The notes beneath the pieces were generated by a model. It did not search any database. It was not told the origin of the DNA and saw nothing but the letters and a program-made list of their open reading frames with translations. The position numbers and the translations under genes are program-made. Source: JAYPEY01 sp047618185 (GTDB lineage: Bacteria > Verrucomicrobiota > Verrucomicrobiia > Limisphaerales > JAYPEY01). Taken from it: 38,674 nt of DNA. Positions 1 to 9,200 of this stretch are shown piece by piece. The stretch is taken from contig JBLHKZ010000015.1 of NCBI GenBank assembly GCA_047618185.1, forward strand, positions 1-38,674, written 5' to 3'. Within the stretch, counting starts at the first letter, position 1. The number at the start of each line of letters is the position of its first letter.

Positions 1-13
1 ACGGGTCAGGCAA

Positions 14-151
14 TTAACGATTTTCGACGTTGGCGGTCATCAGAGGGAGAATGTCGCGCCCGTCGATGATGCGATCTTGCGGCGGCGCGCCGTTGTCGTT
101 GGTCCAGATCACGAGGGTGTTTTCATTTAGGTCCAGTTCTTTCAACGCCGA
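14..151 (-). pseudogene. Sulfatase C-terminal remnant, internally deleted
   Basis: Read on the minus strand, this 45-codon open stretch begins after an in-frame TAG (152-154) and ends at a TAA (14-16). Its first half, including NENTLVIWTNDNGA, matches the segment of arylsulfatases (alkaline-phosphatase superfamily) that carries the metal-binding Asp-Asn of the DNG motif. It continues directly into QDRIIDGRDILPLM, which in intact sulfatases lies some 50-60 residues further on, where the IDG-D-LPLL motif follows the glycine-rich loop. The intervening block is missing, and nothing sulfatase-like is readable upstream of the TAG. This is therefore a decayed gene, not an intact gene cut by the window edge. 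The family assignment rests on remembered motifs. The 152-274 stretch upstream holds nothing I recognise. Confidence 0.6.
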
Positions 152-274
152 CTATGATGACGCAGCGCCGGGGTTCGCTCGCCGTGCCCGTGAGCGGACT
201 TCAAGCTGCGGGAAAACGCGCCTATACGACGGAATCGGATGACAGGTCGGCGGCATTCAGATATTCATTAGCCG

Positions 275-679
275 ATGCCGCGCGCAACCTGCAAACAGCC
301 GGTAGCTGGAAACTTCTCGGGATTCCCGGACTGCGTCATCAAGGCGACGGCGTTGGGGGCGATGTTGATGGCGGGTTGTGTCGCGCCATCGCCCGAACCC
401 GCCGGTCTCGGTTTCCAGAGGGATATCAGGCCGCTGTTGGCTCGCTATTGTCACCAATGCCATGGGCTTGAGGCGCGGGAATCCGAGCTTGATCTGCGCA
501 CCCTCAAGAGTGCGCTCGCCGGTGGGGATAGCGGGCCGGTTATTATCCCGGGAAAACCGGATGAAAGCCTGCTGGTTGACATGCTTGTGGACGACCGGAT
601 GCCGCCCAAAGGTTCGAAGCCCGATGCCACCCAGATTGCGCTCATCCGGCGCTGGGTCATGGCCGGAGCGCCACCCTGA
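275..679 (+). CDS. Small planctomycete-type cytochrome c domain protein (possible lipoprotein)
   Basis: This is a 134-residue protein. After an N-terminal hydrophobic stretch ending near LMAGC (residues 31-35, a weak lipobox), it carries FQRDIRPLLARYCHQCHG, with the heme c attachment motif CHQCH at residues 59-63. LDLRT, a GG..GP.IIPG segment and the MPPKG motif near residues 109-113 follow (the Met is a plausible axial ligand), and it ends in the typical RRWVMAGAPP. This order is that of the planctomycete cytochrome c domain (PSCyt1), normally the N-terminal part of large DUF1549/DUF1553 proteins. Here the domain stands alone and stops right after its last helix. It is probably exported and membrane-tethered, with an electron-transfer or heme-sensing role. 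The start is uncertain because no ribosome binding site is clear. Neighbours give no firm functional link. Confidence 0.72.
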   Translation: MPRATCKQPVAGNFSGFPDCVIKATALGAMLMAGCVAPSPEPAGLGFQRDIRPLLARYCHQCHGLEARESELDLRTLKSALAGGDSGPVIIPGKPDESLLVDMLVDDRMPPKGSKPDATQIALIRRWVMAGAPP

Positions 680-753
680 ATGCCTTTGACCGCGGCCCGG
701 AAATGTTGTCCTATGAATCGCCTCAAAAACCGCGCCATCCGAATAGACTGACA

Positions 754-1542
754 ATGCTTATGAAACGATCTGAAAAGCCCGCTGAATCATCCCTTCTGTC
801 GCGACGAGATTTCACGAAGCGCGCCCTCCCGACCCTCCTGACCATTGCCATGGTGGAGCATCTATTCCGCGGCGACCTGTTTGCCGGCGAGTCGAGAAGC
901 ATCGCCGTGAAATGGTTGAATGAGGTGAATGAAATTGGCATGGACCTGAAGAGTCAGGAGCTCAAACAGACGGAGTGGCAGAAAAAAGTAAAGGAGCTCT
1001 TCGAGCGGATCGAGCTTGCGGAGTTGTTGAAGTTTATCGATTTCGAACGGCTGGAGCAGAGCGTTCAAATGAGGGACAACGGGGCTCGCAGCATTCGCTT
1101 CAAATATCCGAAGCGGCCGGGGACTCCCGAGAAGCTGGTGTTTGGACAGCAGATTTTCGCGCTAAAAAAAGGCCGTTCCGTCGTTCCACACGGGCACAAC
1201 AACATGGCCACGGCGTTCCTCGTGCTGAAGGGCGATTTCCACGGGCTGCATTACGACCGGATTGAAGATCAGAAAAAGCACCTGATCATCCGGCCCACGA
1301 TCGATGACAAGTTTGGCCCCGGAACCTGCTCCACGGTTTCAGATGTGAAGGATAACATTCACTGGTTCAAGGCGCTCAAGGAACCGGCCTTTATTTTCAA
1401 CATCCACATCCTTGGCTTTGACCCGGACAGTGAGAACCGCACGGGCAGGATTTACGTGGACCCGAAGGGCGAGAAGATCGCCGGCGGTCTGATTCGCGCG
1501 CGGCTCATCGACTCCAAAGAGGCGCACAAGCGTTACGGGTGA
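754..1542 (+). CDS. Tat-exported cupin-like protein of unknown function
   Basis: From the ATG at 754 this is 262 residues; a further in-frame ATG lies at 760 and an upstream one at 703. The N-terminus has a twin-arginine motif, SRRDFTKRA, followed by a hydrophobic segment, so export in folded form is likely. A charged helical stretch (EWQKKVKELFERIELAELL) follows. The C-terminal half looks like a cupin/RmlC-type beta barrel: VVPHGHNNMATAFLVLKG, then FHGLHYDR. The His residues of HGHNN and LHYDR are candidate metal ligands. No specific enzyme could be recognised. The gene is convergent with the Tat protein gene ending at 1627, with an 84-bp gap. An upstream start at 703 would place extra sequence before the Tat motif and is less likely. 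Confidence 0.65.
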   Translation: MLMKRSEKPAESSLLSRRDFTKRALPTLLTIAMVEHLFRGDLFAGESRSIAVKWLNEVNEIGMDLKSQELKQTEWQKKVKELFERIELAELLKFIDFERLEQSVQMRDNGARSIRFKYPKRPGTPEKLVFGQQIFALKKGRSVVPHGHNNMATAFLVLKGDFHGLHYDRIEDQKKHLIIRPTIDDKFGPGTCSTVSDVKDNIHWFKALKEPAFIFNIHILGFDPDSENRTGRIYVDPKGEKIAGGLIRARLIDSKEAHKRYG

Positions 1543-1581
1543 GGTTGGCAACGAGCGAAGGCGCCTCGGTTCACCATCATG

Positions 1582-1597
1582 CTTCCCGATCGGGAAG
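1582..1597. other. 16-bp perfect palindrome between convergent genes
   Basis: CTTCCCGATCGGGAAG is a perfect palindrome (six-base arms around GATC) centred in the 84-bp gap between two convergent genes ending at 1542 and 1627. It could act as a bidirectional terminator stem, but no T tract follows on either strand, so the role is a guess. Confidence 0.3.
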
Positions 1598-1626
1598 GAT
1601 TTAAGCGACTGTCTTCGCCGAGGTCC

Positions 1627-3195
1627 TCACGCTTTGACGCCCAGCAGCTCGCAGGCCTGGGCGTAGCCGGGGGCGGGTTGGCCGTATTCGCTGGCGGTGA
1701 CGCGGGCGAGGCCGGTCAGATGACGCCAGCGAAAGGCCGGGCGGGTGTCGGCGAAATCGAGGCTGGAGGTGATGAAGTATTTCTCGGCGTGGAGGGCGCC
1801 GTCTTCGCTGGTGGCGTAGCGGAGTAAGAGGTCGAACGCGGGACGCGCCTTGTGTCCGAGCGTGCCGTACTGATGCGCCACCGCGCAGGCGCGATCCTGA
1901 TTATTTTCACGAATCGCGCCGTCGAGTTCGCGGAGCAGAGCTTTCGACGATTTGGCTTTGATCTTCGCCAGTTCGTCGGCGTGCGGTCGCGGTTTCCATT
2001 CGAGGAATTTGCCGCCGCGATTGGAGCGGTCCCTGGCGACCTGGTAGCCTGCGAGGATCAGGCAGGCCATGGTGTTTCGATGATTGCTCACTTCCGCGAT
2101 CTTGCGCCAGGCATTGGCCGAGTCTTGCGCGTGGACCCCGATGGAATCGCCGTGCGTGCTGCCGACGGGTTTGCCGGGGCGGACCATTTTTTCCGTGCGA
2201 CCGGCGTCGCGCAGCACGAGCTGGTTGGCGGCCAGGGAAATGGCTTCGCCGATGGATTTGGGCGACATGTTTTCCTTCAAGGCCGCGGCGACGGCCGCGG
2301 CGGCCTGCTGGGGCGTTGCTTCGAAAATCGTCTTGCTCAGCTCCTCGACCCAGGCGTCGTCGCCGGCGCGGCTTCCCGCTGGCGGGCGGCTCAGAAGGGC
2401 GTATTCGTCGAGCAGCTTCGGCAGCATCGTTCTGGGTTGGCTCTGCCGCGCGGCCGTCCATTTTTCATTTTTCAAACAGTAGCGGAGTGACTGGCGAAGC
2501 AGGGTTTCAGCGTTTTCCCGGCCGGCCAGGTCGAGCACGTCCCAGGAGCGGTGGGCAAAGACGATGCGATGCACGTCGATGCCGTCTTCGACGACATGCA
2601 TGAGTTCGTTGAAAGCTCGGTCGGGGGAAGAACCGGCAATGGCGGCGAGGATTTGCTCGGCTTCGTCCGCGCGTTCTCCGCGCACGGCGTCGTGCAGCAT
2701 TTGGGCGGTGTTCTCCCTGGCGGATATAACTTTGCGGGCGACGGGGCGCAGGCGTTCCTTGGAGCTTCCTCCCAGCGCCTGAATCTGGCTGGTGTTTCGA
2801 TAGAGCACTTTCAGGACGCTGAGCGCCTGGCGATTGGCGGGCAGCTGTTGCGACATGAGCCAGGCGGGTTTGAGCGCCATTAGCGTGTGCATGCCGATGT
2901 AGTCCTCGCCGGCAAAGGTCCGGGCGTTGGCCAGAGAGGCAGCCTTCACGAGTTGGCGCAAATCGACATTGCCGCGTTTGAGTTTCTCCGCAAGCAGAGG
3001 CTGAAGCTTATCGGCCGGCGTCTCCTGGAGCAGGGACACCAGCGGCTCGGAGTCGCCGAAATTCAACCGGGCGGGCGCTTCGGTTGCGATGGCGGTGGAA
3101 ATGCCGAGTTCTTCGGCGAATGCGGATCCCACGCCGGCGATCAGCATGCCTTGTCCAACGCGGCTGAGGAATTGACGACGGGAATCGGTTTTCAT
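1627..3195 (-). CDS. Tat-exported helical protein of unknown function
   Basis: This 522-residue protein starts MKTDSRRQFLSRVGQGM, a good twin-arginine signal (SRRQFL) followed by a hydrophobic segment ending near AFAEE, so it should be exported folded, perhaps with a cofactor. The rest is rich in Leu/Ala helices, with regularly placed histidines: EDYIGMHTLMALKP, HVVEDGIDVHRIVFAHRSWD, GDSIGVHAQDSANAW, SNHRN, HAEKYF. These could be metal or heme ligands. I recognise it only as a family of conserved hypothetical exported proteins of planctomycetes and verrucomicrobia, with no known function. It lies 117 bp downstream of the PQQ/malectin gene on the same strand, so it may be the last gene of that transcript. 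Confidence 0.68.
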   Translation of the reverse strand: MKTDSRRQFLSRVGQGMLIAGVGSAFAEELGISTAIATEAPARLNFGDSEPLVSLLQETPADKLQPLLAEKLKRGNVDLRQLVKAASLANARTFAGEDYIGMHTLMALKPAWLMSQQLPANRQALSVLKVLYRNTSQIQALGGSSKERLRPVARKVISARENTAQMLHDAVRGERADEAEQILAAIAGSSPDRAFNELMHVVEDGIDVHRIVFAHRSWDVLDLAGRENAETLLRQSLRYCLKNEKWTAARQSQPRTMLPKLLDEYALLSRPPAGSRAGDDAWVEELSKTIFEATPQQAAAAVAAALKENMSPKSIGEAISLAANQLVLRDAGRTEKMVRPGKPVGSTHGDSIGVHAQDSANAWRKIAEVSNHRNTMACLILAGYQVARDRSNRGGKFLEWKPRPHADELAKIKAKSSKALLRELDGAIRENNQDRACAVAHQYGTLGHKARPAFDLLLRYATSEDGALHAEKYFITSSLDFADTRPAFRWRHLTGLARVTASEYGQPAPGYAQACELLGVKA

Positions 3196-3312
3196 GGCGG
3201 GTCTTTCGATCGAGTTTGAGTTGGGTTCGCGATAGAACAGCTGGCTCGAATGGGTTTCCGAGTTCTTTCGGTTATCCGCCCAGAATCATGGGCTGGCAAG
3301 GGGAATTGAGTT

Positions 3313-6210
3313 CTACTTCGCGCCTGTCTTCGCCATCCCGGTCAGTTGGTCGACGGTCCTGGACGAGAGGAGCCGTATGGCGCCCGCTTTCATATCGCCG
3401 GCGATGACTTCCACGCCGGACAGGACAGGTTGCCCCTTGATCGGGGTGAGCTTGACGTTTAACGAACCCTCAATGCGAACCGCCTTGAATTCCTTCACGA
3501 GCGATTTCATGGAGCTGCCGGTTTCACGGGCGATATCGAGATTCTTCAGAACGACTTCTCCCTGCAAGGCGACATCGAACACGCGTTTGCCGGGCGCAAG
3601 ATTGTCCGGCTCGATGAAGTAAAGTCGGACGGTCGCGTTCATGTCTTTGAGGCCGTTCAGAGTCACGGCAGTGATGCCTTGGACTCCGGACGCTGCGACC
3701 CAGGGCCAGCCGTGGCCGCCCGTGACGAACATGGAATGACGATAAAATAAGTCCGGCGTCGCGGGTTCGGTCTGGACGACCACCGAAGGTGAAGGGCCGC
3801 CGACGGAAGGGTGATCCAGCCAAAGCGTGCCGGCGTCGGTCATGCGATCGCCGGGCGCCCCGAGGTTGATCCCGATGCGGCGGATGTCGTTGGTCGCGCC
3901 GGGGCCCCAGGCGGTCCATTGCTCGTGCTCGGGCGGCAGGCTGAAGAGCGCCAGGCCGGATGGAATCGGATAGCTACAGGTGCAGCCTTCATAAAAGTAG
4001 GGGACGTTGAGCACGCCGTTGGCCGGGATGACGCTGTTGGAGCAGCCGGATCGGGGGCCGCTGATGTTGATGATGCCGCTCTCGGCTTCCTTGTCGTAGA
4101 ACGCCGCCGTGCCGGAGCGCATGGTGTACATATAGCCGTAGTCGATCCCGCCGTCGCAGCCGTAGCTGCGGGGGAAGGTTCGCGGTTCTGAGGCTCCGGT
4201 CAGGGGATTGGTTCGTTCGCCCGCGACGGGTTTGGGCGGGGCGTAGGCGCTGCCTTTGTATCCGGGCGGTCGGTACTGCGTGGGCTGGGGCGGATCGTTC
4301 TCAGGGATGGAAAACTTCTTTGGCTCGGCCTCGTTCCCAACCAGGACGCGGCCGGTGTAGACGTCGGAGTAAATCGGCGGATCGAGTTTGTAAGGGCGTT
4401 CATCCGTGCCTTCCCAGATCTTGGGTCGGGACATCATCACGCCGTCGACAATCTGTGGCTGGGGTGAGCGCTTGAAGTGTCCGACCGTGTCGTCGAACCA
4501 GAGCACGCCCAGGGGGGCTTTGACGAGTTGATCGGGGCTGGTCCAGTCGCCGGTGTAGTTGGCCGAGCCGGGCAGGGCGCCATTGCGATGGAGAATCGTC
4601 AATCCCTTCTGGCGTTCAATGGAGGCGTTGGCGAGTTGGGCTTTTTCAACGGCGGCGGTGAACGTCTGATGTTGCGCGTCGCTTGCGATGAGATATGCCG
4701 TTCCTCCGTAGGGCCGCAGAGGTTCGAAAATCCTTTGTGCGCCAGCGGCATCAATTTCGACGCCGTCGAAATTGTTCAGAATGACGGCGTTTGCGAAGTA
4801 GGGAGGGAGTTGGAGTTTCTCCGGGGATCCGACCAGCAGGGAAACACGAGAGCCGTAGGCGCCTCGGTGGTTGAAAGCGTTGCGCAGGCGAGCGACTTTC
4901 TCCGCGTCTGGATCGACTCCGATAATATTCAGAGTCGTGCGTTGGACGAGAGTTTCGATGAGAAACTCGTCGTCGAGCCCGTAAACAAGAGCAAAGCCTT
5001 TCGTCGATTTGATGCGTTCCAGCAGGCTCTTTGTTTGTTCGGGGGAGAAAGCCATTCGCGTTCCATTCACGGGGAGGACGACTTTGGGCGGCGTCGATCT
5101 TTCTTGGCCTGAGCCCAGACAGTGAATACTTCCGTCCAGGGCGACGACGAAGAGCTTGTCATCCGCCGCCAGCATGGTGTGGATCTCGCCCTCCATGCCG
5201 GACAGCTTATTGGTAAAACTGTAGTCGACGCCGTTGGCCGAGATCTTTGTGCGCACGCCCGCCTCGCCGATGCCTCGGCTTTTTCGGTCTTCGTGTTCCT
5301 GACTGCTGACGTCGCTGTCGTGGACGACCTTGCCGCGGCGCACGGCCTTGGCGTCCGGCCCGTGAATGGATGCAAACCACCCGCCAGGCAGGCGCCCCGG
5401 CTTCGGCAGTTCGAAGTTTTTCAGTTTGCCGGTCGCGAGATCGAAGGTGGCGGGCACAGCGGCGCCGCCCGGGACAATGAGTTCGTCGCCGTTAATGACG
5501 AGGTAACCCTGAGGAGAAAGTCCGCCGAAGGCCTTCGCGTCATGCGGATGCTGGCCGTAGAGAAACGCGGAGCTGTCGTTAAGCCAGACGACATCGCCGG
5601 TCTCCGCGTCGAGCGCGTAGACGAACACCCCTTCCATGGGCCAGACGCCAGCCGCGAAATAAACCTTGCCGTCCAGGGCGACCGGGCCGCCGCGAACGGG
5701 CCAGACCGAGATCATTCGGCCGTTGCCGAGAATCTTGCGTCGCGAAGGAGCCGCGCGAAATTTCCAACGAAGGTTGCCGGTCGCGCCATCGAGGCAGTAG
5801 AGATGGCCGTCATCGGAGCCGACATAGATCTTGCCGTCGAGGGCGGCAGGAGCGAAGCGCACGGGACCGTCTGTGAAGAACTGCCATTTCTCGTAACCGG
5901 TTTCGGTGTCCAGAGCGGTGACGCTGTCATTGCGGGAAGAGCCGAAGTAGAGAGTCTTGCCGACGACGATGGGCTCGTAGCCTTTGTCGAATTGCAGGCG
6001 CGGATTGCGAAAGGCTGGCTTCAGGGGAGGGTTCTGGCGGACCCATTGCACGTGAAGCTCGGAGGGCAGCGCCTGGTCGGTCGTTCCCGTGCGTTGTGGA
6101 TCATGCCGCCACATCGGCCAATCGGCGGCGAACGCGGCGCTCGACAAGAACGTCAGGAGGGCAAGCTGTAGACTGAGCGAAAAACGTCGAAAGCTTCGGT
6201 GATTACGCAT
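3313..6210 (-). CDS. Secreted PQQ-type beta-propeller protein with embedded methyltransferase-like fold and C-terminal malectin domain
   Basis: With the start at 6210 (MRNHRSFRRF, directly before a signal peptide ending AAFAADWP) the protein has 965 residues. Residues ~27-370 hold PQQ/BamB-like propeller repeats (DWPMWRHDPQRTGTT, ALDTETGYEKWQFFTDG, YVGSDDGHLYCLDGATG). At ~375-540 sits a Rossmann, methyltransferase-like segment (NIIGVDPDAEKVARLR, LRPYGGTAYLI), but its first loop reads VYGLDDEFL rather than the usual GxGxG. A middle region has conserved cysteines (SGCSNSVIPANGVLNVP, then EGCTCSYPIPSGLALF). The C-terminus (~840-940; TVRLYFIEPDNLAPGKRVF and FDVALQGEVVLKNLDI) is a malectin-type carbohydrate-binding fold. 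The in-frame ATG at 6273 would place 21 extra residues before the signal peptide. It lies 80 bp downstream of the giant gene and is probably co-transcribed. The substrate is unknown; carbohydrate binding at the cell surface is inferred. Confidence 0.75.
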   Translation of the reverse strand: MRNHRSFRRFSLSLQLALLTFLSSAAFAADWPMWRHDPQRTGTTDQALPSELHVQWVRQNPPLKPAFRNPRLQFDKGYEPIVVGKTLYFGSSRNDSVTALDTETGYEKWQFFTDGPVRFAPAALDGKIYVGSDDGHLYCLDGATGNLRWKFRAAPSRRKILGNGRMISVWPVRGGPVALDGKVYFAAGVWPMEGVFVYALDAETGDVVWLNDSSAFLYGQHPHDAKAFGGLSPQGYLVINGDELIVPGGAAVPATFDLATGKLKNFELPKPGRLPGGWFASIHGPDAKAVRRGKVVHDSDVSSQEHEDRKSRGIGEAGVRTKISANGVDYSFTNKLSGMEGEIHTMLAADDKLFVVALDGSIHCLGSGQERSTPPKVVLPVNGTRMAFSPEQTKSLLERIKSTKGFALVYGLDDEFLIETLVQRTTLNIIGVDPDAEKVARLRNAFNHRGAYGSRVSLLVGSPEKLQLPPYFANAVILNNFDGVEIDAAGAQRIFEPLRPYGGTAYLIASDAQHQTFTAAVEKAQLANASIERQKGLTILHRNGALPGSANYTGDWTSPDQLVKAPLGVLWFDDTVGHFKRSPQPQIVDGVMMSRPKIWEGTDERPYKLDPPIYSDVYTGRVLVGNEAEPKKFSIPENDPPQPTQYRPPGYKGSAYAPPKPVAGERTNPLTGASEPRTFPRSYGCDGGIDYGYMYTMRSGTAAFYDKEAESGIINISGPRSGCSNSVIPANGVLNVPYFYEGCTCSYPIPSGLALFSLPPEHEQWTAWGPGATNDIRRIGINLGAPGDRMTDAGTLWLDHPSVGGPSPSVVVQTEPATPDLFYRHSMFVTGGHGWPWVAASGVQGITAVTLNGLKDMNATVRLYFIEPDNLAPGKRVFDVALQGEVVLKNLDIARETGSSMKSLVKEFKAVRIEGSLNVKLTPIKGQPVLSGVEVIAGDMKAGAIRLLSSRTVDQLTGMAKTGAK

Positions 6211-6290
6211 CGGCCGATGATGACGTGGCGGCGAGAAATGAAAAGTCCGGGTACGGGGTTTTGGAGATTTCACGAACGATCGCGTTCGAT

Positions 6291-9200
6291 TCAGAATGTC
6301 TGAAATTCGTCCGGCCGGCGTTTGCCGAGGGCCATGAGGATGGCGAAGGCGATGACGATGCCCGCGAGCTGCATCAGGCGTCGGCCGTAGGTGGATTTGC
6401 TGACCTCGGACACTTCCAGATCGAGCTTCAGGTTTTTGGAGTTTTCATCGACGAGCATGGAGCGCGTGAAGGTGAGGCGTTGGCCGTATTCGGGCAGAGC
6501 GGCCTGGATGGCTTCCGGATTAGCCTGCGCGGCGTTTTGTTGTTCGACGAGTTGTTCGGCCAGTTTCATCAGCGCCTCGTTGGCTTCGGCCGGGTTGCGG
6601 TTGAGCGCCTCGCGCACCTGTTTGTCGGTGTAGTAAAGCTCCTTGCCTTCCTTCTGAATGGCGATCGTGTTGCCCGCCGCGTCGGGCTGATCGACGAAGG
6701 CGTAGTTGGCGCGATTGTTCAAGCCGACGACTGCCTGCTGGAGCTTCAGGTTGTGAAGTTGCACACGGGCGTCTTCGTTGAAGGCCTGGTCGTGCTGCGA
6801 GAGATTTAGCGCGGATTTGAACGCGCGGCGCGCGCCGCTCTGGTCGCCGGAATCGAGCGACTGATTGCCCCAGGCGAGCATGGATTCGGCGATGCTCGTC
6901 TTCTGTTTTTGCTGGGCGCTCTGGCTTTGGACGTAGTTGTGGACGTCGAGCGCCGAGGACGCTGAGGAGGCGGTCGTCTGCTGGAGGCGCATGGCTTCGT
7001 CCTCCTCCTCAAGTTTCCAGGTGGGCGGCAGGAACACGTTCCAACTGATGTTTTGCAGCGGCAGCTCAAACACGGGGCCGGGCAGATTCAGGTCGAACTT
7101 CCCGCCTTTCTTCAGAGCTGTCTGGATCGAATAGAGAAACTCGATTTTTACAGGGTCTCCTTTTTTCGAGGGAGACTCGAAGGGGATGAGGATGAATTCG
7201 CTCTCGTTCCATGGGCGCGCGCTAAGGTTGTCGACGAAGGCAAACCAGAACTTCGCCTTCTCGGCGCCGACGGTTGGGAGTTTGAATCGGATGAAGCGCC
7301 GATCCCCGGGATGCAGTGTGAGTTTGACCTTGGTGAGCATCATCCCGGAATCGGAGAGGAGGGAGGAGAGCTCCACGTCTTCGACTCGCGAGGGGAGCAG
7401 CTCCGCCGCGGAGTGACGGGCGACGTTGACGGTGAGTCGATAGGCGGGCTGATTCGCCTGAAAGGTGAGGCTGCCTCCGGTTTTGCCGCTCTCGCGTCGA
7501 ATCTCCGTCGGGACGGACGGCCAGTCGGCGCGCCGGAGTTCGGTCGGGATTCGCGCTGGTGTGACTTGCAGGCGGCCGCCAGTGCGGACGGTGAGATAGC
7601 TGCGCTGCAGGTTGATCTGATTGGCCAGGACGCCGACGATGATGTGTTGCTCGGGCTGATTGGCGGCGGAGATCTGGTAGCTTGCCTTCAATCGATAACT
7701 GTCAATGACGCGTCGGTGCAGCTTGATCTCCCACTGTGCGGTGTCGCCCGCGGCGTTCTCGTCCTTTACGAAATCGGCGACATGTTCTCCGACGAAATGA
7801 ACGGATTCCGCATTGGCCGGCAATTCCACGAAGAGCGATTTCAGTCCGGCGTGGGAAATCTTGTAGTTCAGGTGAACGACGGTCTTGAGGGGGCCTTCCC
7901 GGACGGTGACGTCCTGCAGGGTGGCGGCTTCGATCCAGGGCGTCACTTTCGCCACGTCGAAATTGAGGCTCCAGTCAGCCTGGAGGAGGCGAAACGCGAG
8001 CGCGCCTTGTTGGGTGATGCCGGCGCGTTTGGGATCAAGCTGGGTCAGGCCTTCGCTGGTCGATTCTTGCAGGCGCATGCCCTGCTCGGGGCTGACAATC
8101 AACTGGCCGGTCTGTTTGCCGGCTTCGATGAGGCTGAGTCGAGGAGCCTGGATTGCGACCGCGCCGGCCGTGCCCGGACCGACCAGTGAGATGGCGAAGT
8201 CGGCCTGCCCTTCAGTCTTTCCCTTGAGGTGGAGCGTCACAATGCGCTGGTTGTTGGCCGCGAGTTCGGTCCAATGACTCAAGGTTTTGCCGGTCAGGGA
8301 TTCGACGTCCATTCCGTCGGGCAGGGCAAAGCTGAGTTTGAAGACGCCGGCGCGGGTGATGCTGACGCTGAGATTGACGCCCAGCACGGTGCGGTCTTCG
8401 CTGAGGAGCAGGTTCTGTTGAGAACTGACACGCACGTCCGGCTCCACCGCGTCGGCGGAGAGGGACACCGTCGCGGCGGTGTCGGAGTAACGAAAGGAGC
8501 GTCGGAGAGTGAGACCGGAAATCTGTTTGCCGGCTTCGGCGATGAGGTCGGCGGGAAAGTCCTCCAGATTGATGCGCGAAAGGGCGGCCGCGGTGGCGGC
8601 GCTCAATTGCACGTCGGAGCCGGTGGCCACGCCGACCAGGCCGATTTCCCGCGCGTCCTCTTCGACGGAGATCAGGCCGATCTCGCGCTGGTAGGGCAGC
8701 GGGCTGGTTGAGATCTGCGAGTTGACGCGCACGGCGAAGGGTTTGGATTGCGCGGGCGAGAATTCGACGCGGAGTTTTCGCGTGTCGGGATCGAACCGCC
8801 AGCTGGCGAGGGCGTTGGCTCGCACATCGGTGATGGTCATCTGCGGCGGCGTGGTGAAGGTCAGCTGGCTGACCTGCCCTTGAGCCGGTCGGATTTGCGC
8901 GTCGTGCAGTCCCTCAATCACTCCGGCCGTCGGAATGAAGAGCTGTCGCAGCTCGGCGAAGAAAACGGTCTTTTCCTCGCGGGTGTCGCGGCTGCGCGGT
9001 TTCCATTCGACGCGGGTTTTCTCCGTCGGCGCGAGCGCCAGCGCGAAGCGGCTTTTGCCCGGGTCGGATTTCAACGGCCGGACGGAGACGACGTTGGCCG
9101 CGACGATTTCCACATCCGCGCGATCCAGGTCCAGAGTGAGTTCGTTGATGAGACCGAATCGATTGGGGAGGGTGAAGCCGAGCACGGATTTCTTGTTCTC

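Noticed and set aside
1582..1597. Rho-independent terminator
   Set aside because: The palindrome has a good stem but no T tract on either side; kept only as a palindrome.
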